37,803 nucleotides of DNA from Alphaproteobacteria bacterium (GTDB lineage Bacteria > Pseudomonadota > Alphaproteobacteria > JACAEB01): the NCBI GenBank assembly GCA_013389075.1, contig JACAEB010000020.1, forward strand, positions 1 to 37,803. The letters run 5' to 3'. The notes under the pieces were generated by a model. It did not search any database, had not been told where the DNA came from, and saw nothing but the letters and a program-made list of their open reading frames with translations. Positions 16,891 to 24,470 of this stretch are shown here, piece after piece. The translations under genes were made by a program, and so were the position numbers. Each line of letters starts with the position of its first letter. Positions within the stretch are counted from its first letter, which is position 1.

Positions 16891-17658
16891 ATGAGCGAAC
16901 AGGGAAAGCGCGATTCAAAAGCGATCGTGGACGATGTGATTGCACGCATCCGGCGCAACGAACTGCGGCCTGGCGAGCACCTGAAGGAGAAGGATCTCGC
17001 AGACTATTACGGCACGAGCCGCGGCCCGGTCCGTGAGGCGCTGAAGGCGCTCGAAGCGCGGCTCTGGCTCACCCGCGAATCGGTCCGTGGCCTGCGGGTG
17101 GCGAGCGCGGCCGACGAACAGAGCATCGATGCCGTGTGGATCAGCTCGGTGTTGCTGGGCCTGTGCGCCCGCCTTGCCGCGATGCGTGCGACACCGGAAG
17201 AACAGGACGACCTTTTCGCGACGGTCCGGCGGCTCAAAGCGGCAGCCGACTCTCCGATCGATACGGGCGATTTCATCATGCTTGCGCAGGAACCCTGGTT
17301 CAAGCTGTCCGCGTCGGCACGCAGCGCGCAGTTGACGCTCTTCTTCGAAAACAGCTTCCAGAGCGCGCTCCGGACCTTTGCGCGCAAGGGCTTCGAACGG
17401 CCGGTCGCCCGGCAGGAGCTCGCGCAGCTCTGGCTTGAGCTGGCAGTGGCGATCAAGACACGAAATACGACGAGGGCGGAGGATATCGCCCGTCAGATTC
17501 CGACCCAGGCGCTCGATGAGGTCCTTCGTCAGACGGGGCTCGAGGAAGAACGAGGAGAAGCCGGCCCGGTCGCGTGGTTGGGCGATCCGCATCGGCCGGC
17601 CGAACCCGCGCGGAAGGCCAGGGGGAAGCCGGACCGACCAAAGCCGGTGGACTCCTGA
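16891..17658 (+). CDS. GntR-family regulator with FCD domain
   Basis: Predicted dimeric repressor, 255 residues. The winged helix spans about residues 8-70: LRPGEHLKEKDLADYYGTSRGPVREALKALE (read in parts) is the typical GntR recognition region. Residues 75-225 form the all-helical FCD ligand domain. The usual metal ligands seem to be missing: the FH-type position reads WFK (Phe137-Lys138), the helix that normally carries EH reads LWLELAVAI, and the last His position reads ARQIP, so ligand sensing is probably metal-free. The C-terminal 30 residues are Pro/Arg/Lys-rich and probably disordered. The gene sits between two minus-strand operons whose promoters share one bipartite motif, and it is convergent with the dehalogenase gene with a 13-base gap. 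Confidence 0.9.
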   Translation: MSEQGKRDSKAIVDDVIARIRRNELRPGEHLKEKDLADYYGTSRGPVREALKALEARLWLTRESVRGLRVASAADEQSIDAVWISSVLLGLCARLAAMRATPEEQDDLFATVRRLKAAADSPIDTGDFIMLAQEPWFKLSASARSAQLTLFFENSFQSALRTFARKGFERPVARQELAQLWLELAVAIKTRNTTRAEDIARQIPTQALDEVLRQTGLEEERGEAGPVAWLGDPHRPAEPARKARGKPDRPKPVDS

Positions 17659-17671
17659 GCCCTGAACAAGA

Positions 17672-18619
17672 TCACCCCGTCGTGAGAGGGCTGCCATTTC
17701 CCCCTCGGATGAACGCGTCCAGGATCTCCGCCAGCAGCGGTCCGGCATCTTCCTGGATCATGTGTCCGGCCTTTGCGATGACCCTGTGCTGACGCCCCCG
17801 AGCCCCCGCAGCCGCCTCCTGAAGCATGCGGTCCCAGGTGCCGGTTGCGACCGGATCATCGGCGCCGAAGACCGTCAGGAGTGGTGTGTTGATGTGCCCG
17901 AGCGCGGCCAGCGCCTTGCGGTTGTCGCGAGCGCCCTCATCCTCGGGTGACACCGGTATGAGCTGTGGAAACCGTCGGGCAGCAGTCTTGTAGGTCTCGG
18001 ACGGAAAAGGGGCGTCATAGGCGCGCCGCTCGTCCGGCGAGAGGCCGCATGTGGTCAGTTGGCTGACGATCTGGCCAACCGGCAACACGGGCGTGAGACG
18101 CGCAAACAGCCTCCAGACATGAACGAAGGGTGAGAGCCTGCGTCCGTCGGGCAGGCCCGTGTTCGCAGCACAAACGCTCAGAAAGAGGTCTGGCTTTTCG
18201 GCAGCGAGGCGCAGTCCGATCAATCCGCCCCAGTCCTGGCAAAAGAGGTGGACCGGGGCAATGCGGGTCGCTTCGATGAAGGACGCCATCCAGGCAACGT
18301 GCCGACGATAGGTGTAAAGCGCAGGATCGGTGGGCTTGTCAGACCGGCCGAAACCGATCAGGTCGGGCGCGATGGCCCGGTAGCCGCGCGACACCAGCCC
18401 CGGGATCACCTTCCTGTACAGATAGGACCAGGAGGGCTCGCCGTGCAGAAGAAGGATCCGCACGCCGTCGCGCGGGCCCTCGTCGAGATAATGCTGACGG
18501 ATCACTCCCACATCCGGGTCTGCGATCTCCACATAGTGCGGCGCGAAAGGAAAGTCTGGAAGATCGGCGAACCGATCATCCGGCGTCCGAAGAACGGGCG
18601 ACTGCAGCTGCACGGCCAT
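17672..18619 (-). CDS. Haloalkane dehalogenase
   Basis: Predicted cytosolic enzyme of 315 residues that hydrolyses carbon-halogen bonds to an alcohol and halide. The oxyanion and halide site LLHGEPSWSYLYR (His59-Glu61), nucleophile Asp129 with halide-binding Trp130 in CQDWGGLIG, cap-domain run YDAPFPSETY, acid Asp254 in FGADDP and His286 in AKAGHMIQEDAG match subfamily I dehalogenases (DhlA/DhmA type); Trp169 in HVWR may be the second halide ligand. Natural substrate unknown. The true start is ATG 18619; the longer frame upstream is the antisense of the FAH gene. It follows the FAH gene by ten bases and is the last gene of the four-gene operon. A dehalogenase in a ring-cleavage operon suggests a halogenated substrate or side chain, which is inference. 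Confidence 0.88.
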   Translation of the reverse strand: MAVQLQSPVLRTPDDRFADLPDFPFAPHYVEIADPDVGVIRQHYLDEGPRDGVRILLLHGEPSWSYLYRKVIPGLVSRGYRAIAPDLIGFGRSDKPTDPALYTYRRHVAWMASFIEATRIAPVHLFCQDWGGLIGLRLAAEKPDLFLSVCAANTGLPDGRRLSPFVHVWRLFARLTPVLPVGQIVSQLTTCGLSPDERRAYDAPFPSETYKTAARRFPQLIPVSPEDEGARDNRKALAALGHINTPLLTVFGADDPVATGTWDRMLQEAAAGARGRQHRVIAKAGHMIQEDAGPLLAEILDAFIRGGNGSPLTTG

Positions 18620-18629
18620 GATGACGCTC

Positions 18630-19502
18630 TCAACCGATGACCGGCTGAGGGACCTCGGCCAGGACAGTGTTCTCAAGCACGCCCAGCCCTTCGACTTCGA
18701 TCCTGATGCTGTCGCCCGGGCGAAGGAATCTCGGTGGCTTGAAGGCCCCTCCCACACCCGCCGGGGTTCCCGTGAACAGGATGTCGCCCGGTTCGAGGGT
18801 GAACGCGGTCGTGAGATGGGCGATCTGGTCGAAACAGTTGAAGACAAGATGGCGTGTGTTCGAGTTCTGGCGCAGCTCCCCGTTGACCCAGCATCTGATA
18901 TCCAGCGCATGCGGATCGGCGATCTCGTCCGACGTCACGATAAAGGGACCGATGGGTCCGTGCGTGTCAAAGGACTTGCCGATCGTCATGGTCGGAGTTC
19001 GCAGCTGCCAATCCCGCACGCTGACGTCGTTGCCCACGCAGAACCCGAAGATCACCTCGCCTGCCCGCTCACGCGGCACGTGACGGCACCGCTTGCCGAT
19101 CACGACGCAAACCTCCGCCTCGTAATCGAGATAATCGCTGACGGCGGGCTTGGCGATTGGCTCGCCGCTCCCGATGACGCAGGTCGACTGCTTGTTGAAC
19201 CAGAGCTGGTGCTCCGGACGCTGCATGCCGCTCTCCTCGATATGGTCGGCATAATTGAGACCGATCGCGAGGATCTTTGGTGGACGGAGGATAGGGGCTC
19301 GCAGCGAGACATCCGCAAGCGGAACAGCTGTCGCGGTCTCGAGAACAGTGCGTATGCGCTCAAGGAGCGGCCGGCCGGCGGCGATCAGCCTGGTCATTTC
19401 GTTGGGGATGGCCGGATCCTCTGCGCTCAGATCGACGATCCCCTCGCCCTTGACCGCACCGACCGCTGTCCGCCCACGGTACTCGAAAGTTCCCAGTTTC
19501 AT
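18630..19502 (-). CDS. Fumarylacetoacetate hydrolase (FAH)-family enzyme
   Basis: Predicted metal-dependent C-C hydrolase, decarboxylase or hydratase of a ring-cleavage product; cytosolic, 290 residues. Family motifs in order: ILAIGLNYADHIEE, the metal-binding LDYEAEVCVVIGK (Glu-x-Glu), GFCVGNDVSVRDWQ with the third acidic ligand, KSFDTHGPIGPFIV, and LFTGTPAGVGGAFKPP with RPGDSIRIEVEGLGVLEN. The family cleaves acylpyruvates or handles 2-oxo-3-enoates in meta-cleavage pathways. ATG 19502 has GGCAGGA right upstream; an earlier ATG at 19649 would lie inside the dioxygenase gene. It follows the extradiol dioxygenase by 17 bases, as expected if it acts on that enzyme's product or a later step. Confidence 0.9.
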   Translation of the reverse strand: MKLGTFEYRGRTAVGAVKGEGIVDLSAEDPAIPNEMTRLIAAGRPLLERIRTVLETATAVPLADVSLRAPILRPPKILAIGLNYADHIEESGMQRPEHQLWFNKQSTCVIGSGEPIAKPAVSDYLDYEAEVCVVIGKRCRHVPRERAGEVIFGFCVGNDVSVRDWQLRTPTMTIGKSFDTHGPIGPFIVTSDEIADPHALDIRCWVNGELRQNSNTRHLVFNCFDQIAHLTTAFTLEPGDILFTGTPAGVGGAFKPPRFLRPGDSIRIEVEGLGVLENTVLAEVPQPVIG

Positions 19503-19519
19503 TCCTGCCTCTCCGTACC

Positions 19520-20443
19520 CTAATTGTGCTGCAGATCGAGATGCGGTCCCCATTGCGTCTCGATCAGCTTGTTGACGGGATGCCGCCCCGCCGGCGCATC
19601 GGCGGGGAGCATGTCGCCATCCGTCCAATGCTCGAGCTGATTGCCCCACGGATCACGCCAGTAATCGAATATCTGACTGCCGAGGATGTGACGGCCAATG
19701 CCCCATGAGTGTCGGTGCCCCGCCTTCTTCATGTGGTCGTGCCCGGCCATGACGGCATTGACATCGGTGACCTCGAAGGCGGCATGGCCGAAGCCCGGTC
19801 GTCCCATTTGCAGCAGAACGAGCGTGTGATGATCGACAGGTTGCCGGCCGCGATCCACCCGCATGAAGGCACCGATAAGACCCTCGACACCATCCATGTA
19901 GATTTCGTCAGACGACAGAAAGCCGAACCGTTCCTTGTACCAGGCCTCGCTTTCGCGAAAGTCCTTGCATTCGATGACGCAGTGTCCGAGCCGCTTCACC
20001 TCGGCCGGCCCCTGTGTCACCGTCAACCGGCCCGACCGCGGCTTGTCCTGCGCCGTGTTGACGATGGCGGCCGGCTTCGCGGGCAAAGGCTTGGACTTAC
20101 GGCCTCCGGCAAAGACCTCGATCGTGAAGCCCCCCGGATCGGTGAGACGGACGCAGGAACCGCCGCCCGGCCCATCCTGTGCTGCGACCTCGACATGTTC
20201 GGCGCGGGCGAGACGCTCGACGTCTCGCTCGCTCGCGGCCCGCAGCCCGATACCGAGGAAAGCGGGGGCTCCCGGCTCGGTGACATGGCAATAGGGACTG
20301 TCACCCGTTCCCCGCATGTAGAGCCGGTCGGTTTCCCGACCAGCGCGTACAAGGCCGAAATCCGTGAGGAATGCTTCCATCTGGTCGAGATCGGGGGCAC
20401 GAAAGCGCACATAGCCAATGTCGTGGATCTTGATGATGGCCAT
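19520..20443 (-). CDS. Type I extradiol (VOC) ring-cleavage dioxygenase
   Basis: Predicted Fe(II) dioxygenase of 307 residues that opens a catecholic ring next to the hydroxyl pair. Two VOC modules are present: residues about 5-112 (no metal ligands) and 148-275 (catalytic). In the second, His154 (KRLGHCVIE), His220 (GFGHAAFEV) and Glu271 (GNQLEHW) form the iron site, and the His pair at 205-206 (VDHHTLVL) matches the proton-donor position of 2,3-dihydroxybiphenyl dioxygenases. AAGGAGG precedes the ATG; that ATG shares one base with the stop of the fusion gene (TGATG). The size and two-domain form suggest a bicyclic or substituted catechol rather than catechol itself; substrate identity is inference. 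Confidence 0.9.
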   Translation of the reverse strand: MAIIKIHDIGYVRFRAPDLDQMEAFLTDFGLVRAGRETDRLYMRGTGDSPYCHVTEPGAPAFLGIGLRAASERDVERLARAEHVEVAAQDGPGGGSCVRLTDPGGFTIEVFAGGRKSKPLPAKPAAIVNTAQDKPRSGRLTVTQGPAEVKRLGHCVIECKDFRESEAWYKERFGFLSSDEIYMDGVEGLIGAFMRVDRGRQPVDHHTLVLLQMGRPGFGHAAFEVTDVNAVMAGHDHMKKAGHRHSWGIGRHILGSQIFDYWRDPWGNQLEHWTDGDMLPADAPAGRHPVNKLIETQWGPHLDLQHN

Positions 20444-21957
20444 CAGCGCGCCTCCTTCAGTCTCGCTTGCTCTGTATCAGGATGGATGATCACCTTGCCT
20501 CTGGCCTCACCGCTCGCAAGGCGGATCATGGCGGCAGCGATGTCGCGGAGAGGATAGTGCCGATCCAGAATCGGCCGGATCCGGCCCTGCCCAGCCCAGC
20601 CGGCCAGCCGCTCGAGTGCCGCCCGATTCGGCTGGAAGAGGACCCACTGCACGCCGACGCCCAGCTTGCTCGCCTCACGACGCTGCTCGGCCAGCACACG
20701 CTTCGCCTTGATTGGTCCAAGGAGCAGTCCGTGCTTGTCCACAAGGGCAAGGGTCGGATGAATGGTCGTCGCGAACACGCCACCGCCTTTCTTCAGTATG
20801 CCAAGCATCCGGTCGAACTCGGAGGGATCAGCAGAACAAAGAGCGATATCGTAGTCCCGCAAGCTCGCCGCATAGTCGCTTGATCCAACCGGATGAACCT
20901 CATCCGCTCCGAGCGCCTGAACGGCCTCGACTTCGTGCGCGCGACAGCTCGCGGCAACGTGGGCCCCGAGCGCCTTGGCAATCTGGACCGCCATCGAGCC
21001 GACGCCTCCAGCACCCCCTTGCACGAAGACACGCGCATCCCCTGCGCCATCGTCCGAGAGCGGTCCCTGACCGACGAGGCCTGCCCAGGCGGTCAGAAAG
21101 CAATAGGGCATGGCAGCCGCCGACTCCGGTGAAAGACCCTCGGGCACTGCGACGACATGCTCGGCCGCCAGGATGACATGGCTTGCGAGCGTGCCGTCCC
21201 GCGACGGCGGCTTTGCGCCGAAGACCATGTCGCCTGCCGAACATCCGCTTACGCCGGACCCGACAGCCTCGACCACTCCGCATACATCGGTTCCGAGCGT
21301 CAGCGGAAATCCGCCTGCCTTGCGGATCCTGAAGAGTCTGGCGCCATAGCCCGACATCCGCATCACGTCGATGTGGTTCAGCGAAGCGGCCAGGATGCGC
21401 ACCCTTACCTCGCCAGGCCCGGGCGGCAGCCTTGGCCGGGTATCATTGACCCGAAGGACCTCTTGGGGCGGACCGAAGCGCCATTGAAGGGCAGCCGTAA
21501 TCTTCTGCTCCGGGGATTGTTCGAGAATGCGCTTGAGATTGCCGAGCCCCGCCCTTAGACGCGGGCGCAGGACCGCCCGCATCAGCCGGAAGGCAAGAGC
21601 GACGGATGCACCCCTGGCCCGCGCCTCACACCGCCAGCGGAACTCGGTTCGCTCCGCCCCCCGTTCGACGACTTCATAGGTGAACTTCGGAAGGACGGGC
21701 GCAAGGTCTGGATGAATGACGAGCCTCCGGCCCCGCTCGAATTCGGCGATTTCGACCGAAACGGCCTCCTCCCGGCCCGGCGGCACGACGGCGATCTCGT
21801 TGTAGCGCTTGCCGATCGTGCCGTCCGGCAGATCATCCGCGCTGCGCATCTGAACCACACCCGGAAACCAGTCCGGGTAGTTCTCGAGATGGCTCACAAA
21901 GGCGAACACCGCTTCGGCAGGGCGCGCAATCTCAATGGTGTCGGCCAGGACGAGCAT
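20443..21957 (-). CDS. SRPBCC domain fused to zinc-less MDR dehydrogenase
   Basis: One uninterrupted 504-residue protein with two domains. Residues 1-148 are an SRPBCC (Bet v1/polyketide-cyclase-like) ligand-binding domain: LADTIEIARPAEAVFAFVSH, LENYPDWFPGV and a long C-terminal helix. Residues 155-504 are a medium-chain dehydrogenase/quinone-reductase: LPPGPGEVRVRILAASLNHI, GTDVCGVVEAVGSG, the NADPH motif GGAGGVGSMAVQIAKALGA and SGEARGKVIIHPD. The catalytic zinc ligands of alcohol dehydrogenases are not seen, so it is of the quinone oxidoreductase/RTN4IP1 type. Start 21957 has CGGAG seven bases upstream; 21972 is an alternative that adds five residues. It is the first gene of the operon and follows a bipartite operator. 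The cyclase domain could deliver substrate to the reductase; that is inference. Confidence 0.88.
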   Translation of the reverse strand: MLVLADTIEIARPAEAVFAFVSHLENYPDWFPGVVQMRSADDLPDGTIGKRYNEIAVVPPGREEAVSVEIAEFERGRRLVIHPDLAPVLPKFTYEVVERGAERTEFRWRCEARARGASVALAFRLMRAVLRPRLRAGLGNLKRILEQSPEQKITAALQWRFGPPQEVLRVNDTRPRLPPGPGEVRVRILAASLNHIDVMRMSGYGARLFRIRKAGGFPLTLGTDVCGVVEAVGSGVSGCSAGDMVFGAKPPSRDGTLASHVILAAEHVVAVPEGLSPESAAAMPYCFLTAWAGLVGQGPLSDDGAGDARVFVQGGAGGVGSMAVQIAKALGAHVAASCRAHEVEAVQALGADEVHPVGSSDYAASLRDYDIALCSADPSEFDRMLGILKKGGGVFATTIHPTLALVDKHGLLLGPIKAKRVLAEQRREASKLGVGVQWVLFQPNRAALERLAGWAGQGRIRPILDRHYPLRDIAAAMIRLASGEARGKVIIHPDTEQARLKEAR

Positions 21958-22017
21958 GACGCCACTCCGCATGCGCGCCTCAAGTGGCGCCGGTGGACAG
22001 GGGAACGACGAGGATTG

Positions 22018-22048
22018 AATGTCGACAATAGGTCGCCCTATGTCAACA
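22018..22048 (-). promoter_or_regulatory. Promoter and bipartite operator before fusion-gene operon
   Basis: TGTCGACA (22020-22027), 14 bases, GTCAACA (22042-22048). The minus strand reads TTGACA (22046-22041, consensus -35), 17-base spacer, GACATT (22023-22018, weak -10). The spacer contains ATAGG-TCGC-CCTAT. The two outer elements match those at 16778-16805, so one protein, probably the GntR regulator, is expected to bind both. Confidence 0.65.
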
Positions 22049-22065
22049 CATTCGATTTCACTCCC

Positions 22066-22929
22066 TCACACGCCACCCGGGCTGTACCGCGCGGCGAAGG
22101 AGGCGGTGGCTGCAATGACAGCAATGCCGACAATCGCCTCAGCGAGGATGGATCCGCTCAGAACGGCTCCCGCGCCTGCCCGTCCCCCTCGCAGGCGGTC
22201 CGTCAGAAGAAACCGGTGAAGAGCCGCGAAGCCGATCAGGATCCCGACAAGGCTCAGCTTGACCAGAAGGCCCCGGCCCCAATCCGTTCCCAGCCACAGC
22301 CAGGGCCATTGCGCCGACAGCAACCCTGCGAGCGCCCCGCCCGCGAGGACCAGCACGATCAGTCCGGTCGCCGCGCGCCGCGCGAAGGCATCCATGAGCT
22401 GCGCCGCAATGTCGGGCGTATCCTGACGCGCGGCCGCCGCCAAAGGTGCAAGCGACCCGAGCCAGAACGAGGCGGCTATCACATGGAGACCGATGGCAAG
22501 CTGCAGGACCGGCCGGGGATCGTGAGAGACCACGTGGCCCGAAAAGGCGAAGGACGCCGACAAGATGACCGCCGCCCCGACCGCCGCCACCCTTGAGCCT
22601 TGCGCCAGCCAGACGCCCAGAAGGGCCAGTCCCGCCAGCCGCATCCCGAGACTGATCCCGTTCGTCTCCAGATAAAGCTGGACCGTGTACGGATCGACGG
22701 CACCTGCCCAATCACCCCCGATCGCGAGCAAGGTGACGGCGGCCAGCAGGCTCAGGCCCACGAGCGCCGCGACAAGCGCCACGACACCCGTCCGGCGGGC
22801 GGTCCTGTCGGCGGGCGCCGACCGCCCGCCGAGCGAAGCGGCGTAGAGGGCACTGCCGATGCTCCACACGAGACCAAGCGTCGCCAGGATCCGGATGGAG
22901 AGGTGCGCGAGCTCGAAGCCCGGGCTCAT
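22066..22929 (-). CDS. copD: CopD-family copper-handling membrane protein
   Basis: Predicted inner-membrane protein of 287 residues with about eight hydrophobic spans. CopD-type features: FSGHVVSHDP with His residues, LHVIAASFWLGSLAPL in a span and the late span with LKLSLVGILIGFAALHR. In known systems CopD partners CopC in moving copper across the inner membrane. It follows copC by six bases with no clear ribosome site, so translation is probably coupled. Its stop lies 18 bases from the operator of the next operon. Role in copper uptake versus resistance is not decided by sequence. Confidence 0.88.
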   Translation of the reverse strand: MSPGFELAHLSIRILATLGLVWSIGSALYAASLGGRSAPADRTARRTGVVALVAALVGLSLLAAVTLLAIGGDWAGAVDPYTVQLYLETNGISLGMRLAGLALLGVWLAQGSRVAAVGAAVILSASFAFSGHVVSHDPRPVLQLAIGLHVIAASFWLGSLAPLAAAARQDTPDIAAQLMDAFARRAATGLIVLVLAGGALAGLLSAQWPWLWLGTDWGRGLLVKLSLVGILIGFAALHRFLLTDRLRGGRAGAGAVLSGSILAEAIVGIAVIAATASFAARYSPGGV

Positions 22930-22935
22930 GGAGGC

Positions 22936-23292
22936 TTACCGGACCGAGAAGCCGAATTCGCCGGTCATGATATGGCCGTCGTCAGCCACGGCACGCCACT
23001 CGACCACATAGGCGCCCGGGGCAAGCGCTTCCCCCACAGGCACGACCATCTTCGTGGATGCGGGCGCGCTGCGATCGAGTTTGAGCCTTATCGGCTTCCC
23101 GCCGATGGGAACAATCTGCACTCTTGCCAGCTTCACGTCCGCACCAAACTCGAGCATCAGCTCCTCCGGCGGGGCGACCTCAGCCCCGTCCGCGGGGACC
23201 GAGCTCGTCAGCGTCGTATGCGCCGCGGCCGACAGCGTCAGCGTCACGGCGAGAGCCACCCCACTCAGAATGGCCACGAACACACGGATCAT
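22936..23292 (-). CDS. copC: CopC/YobA-family periplasmic copper-binding protein
   Basis: Small periplasmic Cu(II)-binding protein, 118 residues before processing. The signal peptide is residues 1-24, ending SAAA; cleavage leaves His25 as the mature N-terminus, the first copper ligand. The closing DDGHIMTG supplies Asp105 and His107, matching the Asp-x-His pair of the type Cu(II) site. The Met-rich Cu(I) loop of some CopC proteins is absent, so it is the Cu(II)-only form. GGAG lies eight bases before ATG 23292. It sits 51 bases after the His-rich secreted protein and directly before copD. Confidence 0.9.
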   Translation of the reverse strand: MIRVFVAILSGVALAVTLTLSAAAHTTLTSSVPADGAEVAPPEELMLEFGADVKLARVQIVPIGGKPIRLKLDRSAPASTKMVVPVGEALAPGAYVVEWRAVADDGHIMTGEFGFSVR

Positions 23293-23343
23293 ATCACGTC
23301 TCCAGAGTCAGACGAGGCAAGAGCGTCGTCATTTCCACGTTCG

Positions 23344-24306
23344 TCAGGGGTGACCACCGGGCGAATGTTCGTGTCCGGACAGCATGTTGCCATAGGCGAC
23401 GTCGAGCAGCTTTGCCCGTTCCGGCGAAAGCTCGCGCGAGTGGATGGCCCGGATATCGGTCCAAAAAGCACCCATCTCGCCGAGGACCGCCACCATCGTG
23501 CTGCGGTCATCCGCTTGGTGGCTGGCGAGATAGTCGGGTACGAGCGCTTCGATCTCGGAGCGCAGCTCGTCCACTTCCTCTTGTGCCGCCTTGGGGAGCG
23601 CATCATAGGTGCCGGTCACGATAAACGCAGAGCCGTTCACCTCACCCAGCGCGAGGGCCGCCTGACCAAGGAGCTCCCCCTTTACCGAATCGGGCGGAAT
23701 GGGAAGGCCGGCATCCATGAACGGGAGCCAGTGGTTGTGGCCGGTGAACTCTCCATCCTGAGCGGGGATGAACCAGAGGTGGTTCATCACGATCCCGTCG
23801 GCGCTGGTCCGTCTCGGGCCGCCCTCCGTCCGCGCGACATCGGCCAGGGCCCGATTGAGCGGATCCTCCGCATCGTGACGGTGCCACATCGCCTCCATCC
23901 CGTCGAAGAGATCAGGCACCGGATCTTCCTTGGGCTGCCGCTTGATCCAGGAGGCGCCGACCAGCTTCAGCTCTCCCTGAAGCGGCGCGAACATGAGCAC
24001 TTCAGGCTTGGAGGGATCGAGGTCGGGGCTGTCGAGCAGATCCCGGTTTCCCCAGTGCTCGCCCATGGTGGGCGTGCTGCTGTTGGGCCGCCGCCAGCCG
24101 GCCGCCCGGGCTTTCTCGGGGGTACCGTACTTGCTGATCACCTCCTTGCGCGCAGCATCGAGCTGGGCGCGCGCCTTGGCCGAGACCTCGATCTGACCAC
24201 CATAGCCTCCATCGGCCATGGCCGAGGGCGCACTCCAAACCGACAGGGTGACGACTGCGGCAGCCAGCTGCAGGCTCAAAGACCCCGGACGGAAAATCTT
24301 GCTCAT
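23344..24306 (-). CDS. Secreted His/Met-containing protein of unknown function
   Basis: Not recognised as a named family. Predicted export: signal peptide about residues 1-32, ending SAMADG. The 320-residue protein contains TPTMGEHWGNRDLLD, then PEVLMFAPLQGELKLVGASW, which resembles uncharacterised secreted proteins with a MG-x-H-aromatic and PE-x-L motif pair. His residues cluster: EAMWHRHDAED, VMNHLWFIP, FTGHNHWLPFM and a His-rich C-terminus GHEHSPGGHP. Such clusters suggest metal binding, and the neighbours copC and copD make copper the obvious candidate; this is inference. ATG 24306 has AGGGAG upstream. It is the first gene of a three-gene operon behind a TetR-type operator. Confidence 0.72.
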   Translation of the reverse strand: MSKIFRPGSLSLQLAAAVVTLSVWSAPSAMADGGYGGQIEVSAKARAQLDAARKEVISKYGTPEKARAAGWRRPNSSTPTMGEHWGNRDLLDSPDLDPSKPEVLMFAPLQGELKLVGASWIKRQPKEDPVPDLFDGMEAMWHRHDAEDPLNRALADVARTEGGPRRTSADGIVMNHLWFIPAQDGEFTGHNHWLPFMDAGLPIPPDSVKGELLGQAALALGEVNGSAFIVTGTYDALPKAAQEEVDELRSEIEALVPDYLASHQADDRSTMVAVLGEMGAFWTDIRAIHSRELSPERAKLLDVAYGNMLSGHEHSPGGHP

Positions 24307-24336
24307 GCGGCATTCTCCCTATCGCTTCGCGCACCA

Positions 24337-24365
24337 AAGATGAATGACCATTCATTTCATGTCAA
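24337..24365 (-). promoter_or_regulatory. Promoter with TetR-type operator before copCD operon
   Basis: The minus strand shows TTGACA (24365-24360), a 17-base spacer and CATCTT (24342-24337, weak -10). Across the spacer lies the 16-base perfect palindrome ATGAATGACCATTCAT with seven-base arms and a two-base centre (24340-24355). Occupancy would block RNA polymerase. The divergent tetR gene at 24471 is the likely source of the repressor, and may be autoregulated from here. Confidence 0.68.
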
Positions 24366-24470
24366 GTCGCCGGTGGAACACCCGCACGTTCCGTTGACCC
24401 TGAAGACCTCATGCCGTTCAATCACGGGGACTCTTGCCCTTCAGGCGCGTCCTTCGGAGACGATCGAGCG

